A program made the position numbers and the translations under genes. This document shows, one piece after another, positions 1 to 10,622 of a stretch of 64,000 nt of DNA. Under the pieces are notes generated by a model. That model made no database searches. It saw only the letters and a list, made by a program, of their open reading frames with translations, and had not been told where the DNA came from. The DNA comes from Hericium rajendrae. Lineage: Eukaryota; Basidiomycota; Agaricomycetes; Russulales; Hericiaceae. The stretch covers positions 3,162,001-3,226,000 of the forward strand of contig CM065881.1 of the NCBI GenBank assembly GCA_033439255.1, given 5' to 3'. Positions within the stretch are counted from its first letter, which is position 1; the number at the start of each line of letters is the position of its first letter.

Positions 1-690
1 ATGCATTGCACAGGCACTCGATATCCACGCCGCCCCGTGCGCTTCGGCGAGAACGCGATCAAGACATGGCTAAGGAGCTCGCCGCTCTCCGGGAGGCTCC
101 AAACGTCCAGTCAACACCGCCTCTATGGTGCCTCACGCTGAAGAGACGGATGCGTCGGCGAATGCTCCGTACGCCACCTCGCAGCATCAGGCAATGCTGG
201 GGATCCCGCTAGCCAAGATCTGCTCCCCGTGCTCAATCCATTGCATGTGCCTCTCACAATCCACGCAATGCTGCATGTCACACCGCAGCATTCGCGGCGC
301 GCTCGGCGGGATCGCGAAAAATAGGGCCCACATGCCCCTCCGTCACGACGCAAGGGCAGACGACTGTGCCAATCCAATCTGGCCATCACATGTCGCCGCG
401 GTGTCTCTGTGGTCGAGGCTGCTACTGCCGCGCCACCTTTGCGATCCACACGCTCCTGCCCTCGCCCCCGTCTCGGTTTACTTACGTGCTACGGAGTATT
501 ACATACATGTAAAGATGTCCAACCCCATCAAGTTCCTCTCGCTGTGATGTCTGCTCGCCTGTCTTCGACCGACCAGTTGTTGCAGCCGCACGACATCGCG
601 CAGATAGCATCAATGAATCGTTGAGGTTGACCATGGTCGCTCTGTCCTAGCAACACTGCCGCCGCTCGCTGCGGGGATTAGGATCCTGAG
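1..690. other. Non-coding lead-in of the unit, no feature recognised
   Basis: Matches 12,765-13,455 and 25,517-26,207 with a few percent substitutions. Short open frames on both strands are not conserved as protein. I see no RNA gene or regulatory site that I can support. Confidence 0.5.
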
Positions 691-697
691 TAGTAAC

Positions 698-1661
698 TCG
701 ACTCGGCTAAGTCACGCAGCGAAAACTCACCAGCAAGTGCGGGATCGCGCGCTGGGCTGCGCCCAGCTGCGCGGCGATGCTGACTCCGACAGCATGCCTT
801 TCAAGCCCTCGTTACCGCTCGCCGCGGGGGCCAGGACCTCAAATATTTAGAGTGAAACCCGCTTTTCTCGAGAGCCTCGGTAAGTACAAATTCAAATCGG
901 GTTGATTCACATCGAGACAACTCACCAGCAAGTGTCGAACCGCGCGCTGGGCTTCGCCCAGCCGCGCGTCGACAGCCTCAGCATCAAAGCGATGCTGACT
1001 CCGATAGCGTCCCTTCCACTAGTCGTTGCCGCTCGCCGCGGGGGCCTGAACCTCATAATTTTCGAGTGAAACATGCTGCTTTCGAGAGTCTGAGTGAGTA
1101 CTCTTTCGACTCGGCTAATCCACACCGGAAGAACTCACCCGCGAGCGCAGAAACGTGCGCTGGGCTTCGCCCAGCACGCGGCGATGCCAGCGTCAGCGCA
1201 CCGTTTGCGTTGATTTGCCCTGTGGACCAGCAGGCCGCTCGGCGCGGGCCACTGGATCTCGGGATTTTGGGCGCGGAAACAAGTGTTTCTGCACATTCAG
1301 GTGAGCTTCGAAATGCCTCGGCTAATTCACATCAAAAGCGACTTACCAGCACTCGTAATCGCATCGCGGCGACCTCCAGAAACCGTGTTATGCGCCACAT
1401 GAAGGTCGGTGGGCTGCGCCCGCCTCCCACGACGTGAGCATCGAACCCACACTCACTCCGCTGGCTTTAACCTATGCGCGTGTAGGCTGCTCGCCGCGAG
1501 GCCTGGGACCAGAGAATCTTGCAGCGAAAATCACGGTTTCTGGGAGCCTGGTAAGTGAGATCCTGTATCGACTAATTCTGTGCCAGAGAACTCACCGAAT
1601 GATTTCACGCAGAGGCTAGAATGCATCCACGACATAGCGAGGAAGGTGATGCATGGGCTGT
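698..1661 (-). repeat. Left arm of the intra-unit inverted repeat, unit I
   Basis: Matches the reverse complement of 4,881-5,846 along its full length with moderate divergence. It holds the same modules (CGCGGCGAGCGG-like box, GCTGGGCNNNGCCCAGC hairpin, intron-like segment), here readable on the minus strand. Example hairpin at 752-768. Confidence 0.85.
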
Positions 1662-4454
1662 GAGTCCCAGTTCAACTCGACTGTATTTATCGCAAATCAC
1701 TCACCAGTGCACCCCATAATCAGTCACTGCATGAGCAAAGAGGGACGCAGCAGGCGAATACAGCACCAGGCTTGCTCGACACCTGCACCAGCAGCATAGA
1801 TAATTTGGACCAGCACATCTCTTGCCGAAGATCTGGAGGTGTCACCGCCCTCGCCCTCGCCCGTGTCTGCCTCTCCATCCTCCTTGCGCATGGGCTCACT
1901 CGCGCAGCAGCAGCTTGCACGACACGGTCGGTGACGGCGGGCAGCTGCTCGCGGGCGAGAACATGCCGACGCCTGCAAGGTGCAGCACGCCCTCGCTCTC
2001 CTCGTCAAGCGGCGGCGTGCATGGTTCTGGTTCCGTGTCCGCATCACCGATGACGATGCGCGGTGCAGGCGGCTTGTCGGACGTGACGGCGCTCGTGTCG
2101 CCGAGCGTGGCGCGTGATCACGTATGATGTAACATCCTGCGTGTGTGCCACGAATCATATGAGAAAGACGAGAAGGAGGGGAGATGAAAGGCGCACCAGG
2201 AGCATGAGCAGCAGGCTGGGGAGGATGAGCAACAGCGCGAAGATGCAGAAGGTGCTGGCCGTGCTCGCGACCCAGCCGTCAGGTGTGTAGTTCCAGAGAG
2301 TGTCGACGTACCAGCTCCACAGGAGCGGCGGCAGCGAGGTGGGCGACATTGGAGCTCGCAGCTTACCATATCACCCTGCCCATAACCTGCAGTATCCAGT
2401 TCACTGCTCATCATGTCCACACCCATCTGAGTCCAAACTTGATGCATCGAAGCGGAAGCCTGTAACTTGACGATGACACGCTTGGGCGATGGAATACCGG
2501 GGACTGAGTGACTCGAGCACGTGGTAAGTCAGTGTACAAAATTTTTGTAGGACAACCCGCTCACCTTCTAAAGTTAAGCCGTAGCATGAGCGCGACCAGC
2601 AGATGTTATCGTAGGAGGTAACTTGACAATGACGCCCTTGGTGAGTTGAATTAGTTGCGCAGGTCTGGTAAGCCCAAAAAGATGGTAAAAATTAAATGCT
2701 ACTTACATCTGAGTGAAAAAAATAAATCGAACAAGGAGGGGAGGGGCCTCGAAGATGGGGACAGTGACGTGCAACGGCAGCGGACATGATTAAGTACCAA
2801 AAAGACAGACATGGCATGGACCACTGATACAACCCTGAGACACTCGGAATAATCTTCCGGGCTACGTGGCAAATAATTTGAGTTCTCAGGCTGCCGGGGC
2901 TGGATTGGAATGGAACGTAAAGATCCCCGAAGCGAGGCTTGGCCTCTGACACACTTTACGACAGGATGTCACTTGTAATTTGATGGATAGGACTTCTCCA
3001 TGGTATCCATCTCTTGAAGGCTGATCACACAATAAGATTCAGACTCTAGATCATTTAGATACTTTTTGAGAGAAATCCCAATAGCTTTGAGATCACGGGC
3101 AGAATCCCGTGGATGTGGGATAGGCATGATGAAGGAGCATTTGGCCAGACAGCCCTGAAGTCCAAAGGGCTTGGCAATTAAATCTATTCTTGCAGCGGAG
3201 AATCAGTCAAGCCATTTGACGGAGCAAATGGAGACTTAGCCGTGGATCAGCCACTATGGCTACGCTCGATATCGCGTCGGATTCCATTGGCTTGGTGCGC
3301 TTGAGCGCATGTCAAGTGTTCTGCCCGTAAAAAATAGATACTCACCTCCTTCTACAGGATGGCTATGTTTTGACCTCAGCCTTGTGTATCGACAGAGTGA
3401 TCCGAAGTCTGTAGCACTCAGGGAGAGCGCGAAGTCCTGCATTCAAATGAGATTGCCCGATATGGATCCGTCTGTGTAGTTACTCGCGGCGTGGCATGCA
3501 GCTCTCATTCTCGCAGCGCAAATCAAATAAGCTCGTCTTTTCTGCTGTTCAGATTCGCTTGGACCTATTCAGTTTATAATCAAATAAACAAGCTTTGCAG
3601 CTCCGGGCCATTCCTTTCCAATAGATTTTCGGGTTTGGCTTTCAGCTGCCTAGAGTGTTCGCGGCGTATACATCCCTACGAAAGCTTATCATGCAAACTG
3701 AGTAAGACTTGAAATATACTACATAGAGATTAGAAAAAAAATAGTACGTCCAGTTTCAATATCTAGAATTGGAATCTAAGTACTGAGCCTCAACTTGTCG
3801 AAACTTCGTGAAGCAGTACTTGACAACAACGGCGGGAATATACTTAGTGCCTAGGATGATCGGAAATTGGCTGACCCGTAACACGCACGTAAAGGGTACG
3901 AAAGCGCGGAAGACGGAGCCGGAGACAAGGCCCCGGCACAACGCGCGGAGGAAGAGGGTTCCTCCGTGCGAGCCAATATAAGCATTTGCCTCCGGGACTG
4001 ACCTCTGCCTTTTTGCTCCCCGTCCCCCATTCCCACTGTCCATTAAATCTGTCGCCGCTGTCCACCGTAACTGTCAGCGACTATCAGGATAGCAATGATG
4101 ATAGCGACGCCTTCTACCCAGTCGATTTTCGATCAAGGGGTTCTGTGACGGTCTATGAGTCGAGCTTAAAAGCGAGACGGTCGACTATCAACAGGGAATA
4201 CACAGCGCCGTTGTCCAGTTCTGACAACGTTCACTCCACTTTGCTGCTGTGCTCACGGACGCCATATAGGTGCGCTGGTTTTATTTTCAATTCACAACGT
4301 GATGGGCTTACCTCGTACAGGCTACAGATCGGCAGCGGCATAAGCACTGCGCGTTGCCCCTGCAGTCGAGCAGTTTGTCTATGGGACTTATTGACGCTGG
4401 CGCCGCATCGAATAAGGGCGCGAAATACGTATTTCCCGTGCCAGCAAACACCTG
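1662..4454. other. Inverted-repeat spacer, unit I: no supported gene
   Basis: About 2.8 kb with lower GC than the flanks between 2,500 and 3,850. It contains the minus-strand hydrophobic remnant (2,155-2,349), two reverse-orientation copies of the dispersed CGTCATCGTCAAGTT motif (near 2,466 and 2,619) and an intron-like segment near 3,342. A 95-codon minus-strand frame at 3,756-4,043 is conserved in all units, but the unit III copy has mostly amino-acid-changing differences, so I do not call it a gene. Equivalent spacers are 14,413-17,206 and 27,165-29,985. Confidence 0.5.
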
Positions 4455-6101
4455 GTGAGTTGTACAATTTTGCTGACTCGTCAGGTCATACTCACCGGGC
4501 CTCCAGGAATCTGCTCGAAATCCTGACCTTCAGAGTTCCGCGGCGAGCGGAATTGCGTGCCCATCGACCCGGTCTTCAGCGTCAGCATTCGTCGATGCTG
4601 ACGTGCGCAGCCCATCTTGCCTAGTTCCCTTGCCGGCGCTATTTCTATGTCGCGCCCGACCTGTAGAAGGTGGAGGACATCCTATAGTACGCCGTTCATC
4701 ATATATTTAGCCGAGTCGAAACGGGACTTACCAGGCCGCTAGCAATGTCGATTTTGGACGCCGTTTTTCCAAGGTCCAATGCCCCGCGGCGAGCGGCGTG
4801 CACGTACATAGATCAAGGCTTCGGAGTCAGTGTCGACGGGTGTCCGTCGACGCTGACATCGCTCATGCGATGGCAGCGGGCGCAGCCCGCGCATCGCCTT
4901 CGTCGCCATGTCGCAGATGCATCCTAGCCTCTGCGCGAAATTCTTCGGTGAGTTCTCTAGCGTGGAATTAGTCGATACGGAAACTCACTTATCAGGCTCC
5001 CAGAAACCGTGGTTTTCGCTGCAAGATTCTGGGCCCCAGGCCTCGCGGCGAGCAGCCTACACGCGCGAAGGACAGAGCCAGCGGAGTGAGCGTGGGTTCG
5101 ATGCTCACGTCGCGGGAGGCGGGCGCAGCCCGCCGACCTTCATGTGGCGCATAACACGGCTTCTGGAGGTCGCCGCGACGCGATTACAAGTGCTGGCAAG
5201 TTGCTTTTGATGCAAAATAGCGGAGACATCTCGAAGCTCACCTGGACATGCAGAACCACTTGTTTTCGCGCCCAAAATCCCGAGATCCAGTGGCCCGCGC
5301 CGAGCGGCCTCCTGGTCCCTAGGGCAAATCAACGCGAACGGCGCGTTGTCGCTGGCATCGCCGCGTGCTGGGCGAAGCCCAGCGCGCGATTCTGCGCTCG
5401 CGGGTGAGTTTTTCCGGTGTGGATTAGCCGAATCGAAAGATACTTACTCAGGCTCTCGAAAACAGCATGTTTCACTCGGAAATTTTGAGGTTGAGGCCCC
5501 CGCGGCGAGCGGCAACGACCACTGGAAGGGCACGCTATCGGAGTCAGCATCAGCTTGATGCTGATGGCGTCGACGCGCGCAGCTGGGCGAAGCCCAGCGC
5601 GCGATTCTACGCTTGCTGGTGAGTTGTCTCGACTTGAATTAACCCGAATTGAATTGGTACTTACCCAAGCTCTCAAAAAGCGCGTTTCCCTTCAAATATT
5701 TGAGGTTCAGGTCCGCGCGGCGAGCGGTAATGAGGACGTGAAGGGCATGCTGTCGGAGTCAGCATCGCCGCGCAGCTGGGCGCAGCCCAGCGCGCGATCC
5801 TGCATTTGCTCGTGAATTATCGCTGCATGACTTAGCCGAATCGAGTTGCTACTCACCCAGCTCTCTAAAACAGCGTTTTTCAGTCGAAAGTTCCGAGGTC
5901 CAGGCCCCCGCGGCGAGCGGAAACGAGGGCCTGGAGGACATGCTATCGGCATTGACAACGTCGGTTTGACGCTGACGACGTACTGCGCGATGGGCGAAGC
6001 CCAGCGCGGCCGCTCGCTCGTTCACATGTTGATTGCACGCTAGGTTCAGTCGCGCTTCTCTCACTGCGCTTCTACGAACTATATTCACTCGCAAATTCTA
6101 G
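4440..6101 (+). repeat. Array of about seven intron-bearing modules, unit I
   Basis: Modules of 190-260 bp each hold a CGCGGCGAGCGG-like box (near 4,538, 4,786, 5,043, 5,300, 5,497, 5,715, 5,908), usually a hairpin such as GCTGGGCGAAGCCCAGC (5,367-5,383; 5,582-5,598), then a 48-58 bp segment that looks like a fungal intron: 4455-4506, 4948-4995, 5196-5253 (GC donor), 5404-5451, 5619-5669, 5812-5860, 6044-6101. Most start GTGAGT, and most have an ACTCAC or ACTTAC branch-like element 10-25 bases before the terminal AG. Some exon-like parts share a weak peptide pattern (FEV...AASGN...GMLSES) but stops interrupt it. I infer a spliced, probably non-coding or decayed transcription unit. No known family recognised. 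Confidence 0.6.
4881..5846 (+). repeat. Right arm of the intra-unit inverted repeat, unit I
   Basis: Inverted partner of 698-1,661. The arms are separated by about 3.2 kb and are read outward from the spacer. The innermost shared sequence is a TGCATCC...GCGATG block. The outermost is the ACTTAGCCGAATCGAG element of the last intron-like segment. Confidence 0.85.
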
Positions 6102-6267
6102 AATTCGGACCACCACAGCCGAGTGGCAAGGAGCGGGGACAGGCTAGGCAAACGCGACAGGCATTACCGCAACGCCGGCGACGCGCGACGGATGGAGACT
6201 GGGCGGAGGTGTATGGATATGGAGCGGAGCGATGCGCTCGTGCGATGAAAGCCTGCGATGCCGACAG

Positions 6268-6645
6268 GTGAGTGCGCGAGGAAAGTGGGCCTCGAGTAGG
6301 TACTCACCTACAGTCCTTCCTACAGGCATTCATGCTCCCCGGCAACGCCTGCACGCCGTACCCCTTGCCATCGCCGCGCCATCTATCGCTTCCGCACGCC
6401 TTTCTCCCGTGCGTCTTGCCTTCAGCGCCCCCGACAGCGTGACCAGGGCACTAGCGTCGTAGCCCGCGGCGTGCCGATGTCGCGGTGTGCCGAATCTCAC
6501 GGGCGTGCGCCGTTCGAAGCGTGGGCGAGCGGCTTGAAGATGCGGATGACTCCGCTGATATCTGCGGCGCTGATCTGTAGAAGTCGCAGTGTAAGTCTTT
6601 GAGTGATACGAGATGGCATGGAAACTCACTTGCTGTGCCCCGCAG
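6268..6645 (+). other. Two further intron-like segments downstream of the module array, unit I
   Basis: 6268-6325 (GTGAGT...CTCACC...CTACAG) and 6591-6645 (GTAAGT...ACTCACTTG...CCGCAG) have fungal donor, branch-like and acceptor signals on the plus strand. They continue the series of the preceding array. Exact copies sit in unit II (19,019-19,396) and unit III (31,801-32,178). The exons between them show no convincing protein. Confidence 0.45.
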
Positions 6646-6682
6646 GATCCCTCGCGTCGCCCGATTCTCCGCACCATTTCCG

Positions 6683-7160
6683 ATCTCTCGCGACACATCC
6701 GCGCCTGCGCGCGCGCGCTGAAGGACGACCACAAGGGCGTCATCGTCAAGTTGACGCGGCGCCGATCTCTCGTTGCATGCGCGCCCAGCGCGATTCCGAC
6801 AGCCTCCCCGCCATCTCGGGACGCATCTGCTCGCATCCGCGCCTGCGCGCGCGCTGAAGGACGACCACAAGGGCGTCATCGTCCAAGTTCGACGCGGCGC
6901 CGGTCTCTCGTTGCATGCGCGCCCAGCGCGATTCCGACAGCCTCCCCGCCATCTCGCGACGCATCTGCTCGTATCCGCGCCTGCGCGCGCGCTGAAGGAC
7001 GACCACAAGGGCGTCATCGTCAAGTTCGACGCGGCGCCGGTCTCTCGTTGCATGCGCACCCAGCGCGTCTCCGACAGCCTCCCCGTCATCTCGCGACGCA
7101 TCTGCTCGCATGGCGTCGACCGCGCGGGAGGGTAACGCCAAGGGCGTCATCGTCAAGTTC
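6683..7160 (+). repeat. 137-bp GC-rich minisatellite, unit I
   Basis: Three near-perfect and one partial repeat of about 136-138 bp. Each includes CTGAAGGACGACCACAAGG followed by GGGCGTCATCGTCAAGTT; repeat landmarks fall at 6,733, 6,869, 7,007 and 7,140. Long open frames across it exist on both strands, as expected of GC-rich repeats, and are not convincing genes. Confidence 0.85.
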
Positions 7161-7424
7161 GACGCGCCTTCGACGGCCGTCTTACGTTGGCGCTGCGCCT
7201 CACGGCCCTACGCATCGACCGCTTTCCCGCGCCGTTCCCAGCCTCGCGCGCCATCGGAAGTCGCGCGCATCGTCGCCCACTGCAGTCTGGCGCGCCGAGG
7301 CCCACGGGCGTCATCGTCAAGTTCGATCGGCGTGGCCTTGCGCATGCAGAGTCGCTGTTCCCGCGCATTCCGCCAGGGCTTGGTGCAGGCGGAGGGAAGG
7401 GCAGAGAGGGCTCGGACGCCGGAT

Positions 7425-7890
7425 TCTCGTCGTTCGAGGTGGGCTTGCGCAAGATACGAGGGGACTGAACACTCACGATTTTCCAATGGTAGGCGCTTCC
7501 ATCGACATCGCTGCCCTACGCCACTCCCGCGCATGTAACTCCCACTCGGCGGCGCGTCGGAGGCGTTCCCATCGATTCTGACGCGTCGGGGGGATGTTCT
7601 CATGCATCCGGCCGCATCGTGCGCCGCTCCGGAGCGCACTTTCAGCGGTTGCGGTTGCGCTTTTGGCGTGTCGACGGCGTGCAAAGGCGCAGAAGGACGG
7701 CGAGGAGCAAGTTCGGGCGAGAAAAGGTGGGATTCTCGTCGTTCGAGGTAAGCTGCGCAAGATACGAGGGGACGGAACACTCACGATTTTCCGGTTGCAG
7801 GCGATTCCTTCGCAACGCGACTCCCGCGCATACAGCTCCGTCTGCGGGGCGAACAACTCGGCGGCGCGTCGGTCGGAGGCGGCCTTGTGA
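7425..7890 (+). repeat. Duplicated block with twin introns, unit I
   Basis: Two paralogous segments about 310 bp apart share GGATTCTCGTCGTTCGAG, a donor, CGCAAGATACGAGGGGAC, ACTCACGATTTTCC and an acceptor. The intron-like parts are 7439-7492 and 7748-7800 and are clearly related to each other; flanking exon sequence (GCGCAT, CGGCGGCGCGTCGG) is also shared. Copies: 20,176-20,641 and 32,958-33,423. Either a segmental duplication including an intron or an introner-like element. No coding function recognised. Confidence 0.55.
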
Positions 7891-8014
7891 AGTCTGATGC
7901 GCCGGTTGGACGTTCTCATGCGTCCGGGCGCGTCGTCGTCGTAGTGCGCTGCTTCCGGGCCCGTTTTCAGCGGTTGCGATTGCGCTTGTGAAGGGCGACG
8001 AAGAGCGAGTTTCG

Positions 8015-8185
8015 GGTGGAAAAAGCGGGGGAAAGGTGGAAAAAGCGGGGGAAAGGTGGAAAAAGCGGGAGACGACTTGAACGCGAAGCGAACGGCGCGA
8101 AAAGCGGCCAAAAAATGAGCTCACAGAGGGGAGCTCGGGGGTGAAAACGGACAAGGCGGGCGAGCGTGAAAACGGACAAGTCGCA
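8015..8185 (+). repeat. Purine-rich short tandem repeats upstream of the ATPase promoter, unit I
   Basis: Three copies of a 20-mer GGTGGAAAAAGCGGGGGAAA (8,015-8,074), then two copies of GTGAAAACGGACAAG about 25 bp apart. Strong strand asymmetry (G/A). Copies at 20,766-20,936 and 33,548-33,718. They lie 550-700 bp upstream of each ATPase start. Confidence 0.8.
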
Positions 8186-8572
8186 CGTACCAAAGGAGAG
8201 AGCGCGAAAACGACCAAGTCGACGTGCACAACTGGGTCCTGCGGGGTCCTTAGACAGTAGAAATACGACTATGTTGAAGAATTATCGGCGGTGTCGATCT
8301 CAGACTTTGGTGCAACTGGCGAGGAGCGAGCGAGAGAAATAAGCGCCCAGGACCTGCATCGATGCTATCGGCCGTTATCTTCCAGGGCAGGTGGGAGCAA
8401 AGAGAAGAAAGGGGAAAGCAGCCGGCATTGTCGGATCGATAGATCGACTGGCATCGGCCATTGTTCAGCGAAATATCCCGAAATATCTTTTCCGCCTACC
8501 GTCCGACGAAACGCTCCCGCCCCTCCCTAACTTCGTCTCATTTGTACCTTATTCAGTCCAGCGCAGGCGCTT

Positions 8573-8578
8573 TATATA
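8573..8578 (+). promoter_or_regulatory. TATA element of the unit I ATPase copy
   Basis: TATATA lies 162 bp before the ATPase ATG, in a pyrimidine-rich leader. The same element is conserved in the other units, so the truncated copies keep a complete core promoter. Confidence 0.5.
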
Positions 8579-8739
8579 CGTGGCGTTCTCACACCCGAAC
8601 CACGTTCACAACCCTACATTTCGAATCGCACTTAGGGCGTTGCTGCAGGCCACCGCTTCACACCGCCTGCTGCGGCTGCGGAGCAATCCAATAACTACCG
8701 AAACCACATTTCAAGCAGCTATATCATTATTCTTTCACA

Positions 8740-10547
8740 ATGTCTGCGATATCGACGACGTTCAACAACCTGTGGTCGGGGGGACCCTTGCTTTCGCCGT
8801 CGTCAGGGAAGGGGAAGGTCGAACTGCCGGCGCTAGACGACGAGCCTCTCATTAACAAGCCGGATAGACCAGAGAAATGCGAGCTGAGGATAGAGGGGAT
8901 GACGTGCGGATCCTGCGTCGAGGTGAGTCCTGCTACAGATGTTGTAGTGGGGCTGCTATCGACCGATTGGGTCAGTCCATAGAGGGGATGCTCAGGTCGC
9001 AGGATGGCATTCATTCGGTGAAGGTTGCTTTACTTGCCGAACGCGGCGTGGTAGAGTACGACCCAAATATTTGGGATGCAGATAAGATTATTTCTGTGGG
9101 TATCCAGCCGTTTGTTGTTCGTCAGAGAAACTTATTCTGCTGAATCCAGGAAATCTCGGACATCGGCTTCGATGCTTCGCTCATTCCACCAACACGCTCC
9201 GACGAAGTGACTCTCCGCATATTTGGAATGACGTGCTCGTCCTGCACGTCCACTGTAGAGACTCAGCTAGGCGAGATGCCTGGCATCAGCAGCGTCGCGG
9301 TCTCCCTCGCCACGGAGACCGCCAAGATCACCTTCGATCGCGCCCTCACTGGACCGCGCGAGATGGTCGAACGCATTGAGGAGCTCGGTTTCGATGCGAT
9401 GCTCTCTGACCAGAACGACGTGACGCAGCTGCGCTCGCTCACGCGCACGAAGGAGATCCAAGAGTGGCGCCACCGCTTCCTCTGGAGCATCACGTTCGCG
9501 GCGCCCGTCTTCCTCATCAGCATGATCGCCCCTAAGATACCCTTCACCGAGCGCATCGTCCACCACTTCCTGATACCCGGAATCTGTATCGGCCATACCC
9601 TGGTGCTCATTCTAACGACGCCCGCCCAGTTTTGGATCGGGCGCAAGTTCTACCGCAACGCGTACATGGCTCTCAAGCACGGGACCGCGACGATGGACGT
9701 GCTGGTCATGCTCGGCACGTCCGCGGCGTATTTCTACTCACTCGGCGCGATGTTTTTCGCGATGTTCAATTCGGAGCCCGCGTTCATGCCGCTCGTGTTC
9801 TTCGATACGAGCACGATGCTCATTATGTTCGTCACTCTCGGGCGGTTCCTCGAGAACTCGGCAAAGGGCAAGACGAGCTCCGCCCTGACGGATCTCATGT
9901 CGCTCGCGCCGTCGATGGCCACCATCTACACCGACCCCGTGTGCACCGTCGAGAAAAGGATTCCGACGGAACTCGTACAAGTCGGCGACATCGTCAAGAT
10001 CGTCCCTGGCGATAAGGTCCCTGCAGACGGCACAGTCCTGCGCGGCAACTCCAGCATCGACGAGAGCGCGATCACGGGCGAGCCTGTGCCCGTGCTCAAG
10101 CAGATCGGCGACAGCGTTATCGGCGGGACCGTCAACGCCCTCGGGACCTTCGACATGACCGTCACGCGCGCGGGCAAGGACACAGCGCTTGCGCAGATTG
10201 TGAAGCTTGTCGAGGACGCGCAGACGTCCAAGGCGCCGATCCAGGCTTTCGCGGACCGCGTTGCGGGCTACTTCGTCCCGACGGTCATTACTCTTGCTGT
10301 CGTGACGTTCGTCGGCTGGATGATCTTGTCGAACCTGATGAACCCGCGGCGCTGCCGCCGATGTTCCGCCACCACGCGAGCAAGCTTGCGGTGTGCCTGC
10401 AGCTGTGCATCTCCGTTGTCGTCGTCGCGTGCCCCTGTGCGCTGGGCCTCAGCACGCCGACGGCCATCATGGTTGGCACCGGCATGGGCGCGAAGAACGG
10501 CATCCTTATCAGGGGGGCCGCGCGCTCGAAGCGAGTCGGTCTGTGAC
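8740..10547 (+). pseudogene. 5'-truncated duplicate of the copper ATPase gene, unit I
   Basis: Exons 8740-8922, 8976-9095 and 9150 onward copy the complete gene: promoter, start codon, both CxxC metal sites, the TGE loop and the CPC helix. Homology ends just before the DKTGT phosphorylation site, so the phosphorylation and nucleotide-binding domains are missing and no pump activity is possible. Two one-base deletions relative to unit II (near 10,344 in a C run and near 10,511 in an A/G run) also shift the frame. Both are in homopolymers and could be sequencing errors. Introns 1 and 2 keep GT...AG ends. Intron 2 is only 54 bp. Confidence 0.9.
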
Positions 10548-10622
10548 TTGTGAAACTCGTCGACGACGCGCAGACGTCGACGGCGCCGATCCAGGCGTTC
10601 GCGGACCGTTTCGCAGGCCATT
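10548..10622 (+). pseudogene. Diverged internal ATPase scrap at the unit I/II junction
   Basis: About 70 bp resemble codons found 350 bp earlier in the same gene (10,199-10,271): [19 protein letters not shown] here against [19 protein letters not shown] there. The difference is larger than between the tandem copies, so the scrap is older than the triplication. An identical scrap lies at 23,303-23,376. It sits exactly where the truncated gene ends, so it probably marks the recombination partner that created the tandem array (inference). Confidence 0.75.

Larger units (their letters stand above)
1..10547. repeat. Tandem unit I of the copper-ATPase-associated repeat (5' end outside the window)
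   Basis: Position 1 aligns with 12,765 and 25,517, so the window opens inside this unit. Up to about 3,180 it differs from unit II by scattered substitutions. From there to its end it matches unit II almost perfectly, most differences being homopolymer length changes (near 3,375, 3,735, 10,344, 10,511). It contains the inverted arms, the intron-like module array, the minisatellite, the promoter and a truncated ATPase gene. The right edge is where homology to the complete ATPase gene of unit III stops, inside the codons just before the phosphorylation loop. Confidence 0.9.

Noticed and set aside
3756-4043. 95-codon minus-strand frame conserved in all three units
   Set aside because: Conservation follows from the recent duplication. 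Where unit III differs, most changes alter the amino acid.
5105-5332. Minus-strand frame (MICPRDQEAARRGPLDLG) also seen in the left inverted arm
   Set aside because: Similarity between arms is at DNA level and intron-like segments lie inside the frame. Not a supported gene.
6683-7160. CRISPR-like array
   Set aside because: Repeats of 137 bp without unique spacers in a eukaryotic genome; it is a minisatellite.
6613-7581. 322-codon plus-strand frame and overlapping long minus-strand frames over the minisatellite (and copies in units II and III)
   Set aside because: Arg/Ala/Ser-rich translations in several frames at once are what GC-rich repeats without stops produce. No conserved domain, and intron-like signals cut the frames.
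8395-8401. GAGCAAA, reverse of a yeast Mac1-type copper-response word, upstream of the ATPase
   Set aside because: A single 7-mer occurs by chance at this frequency and the basidiomycete regulator's site is not known to me.
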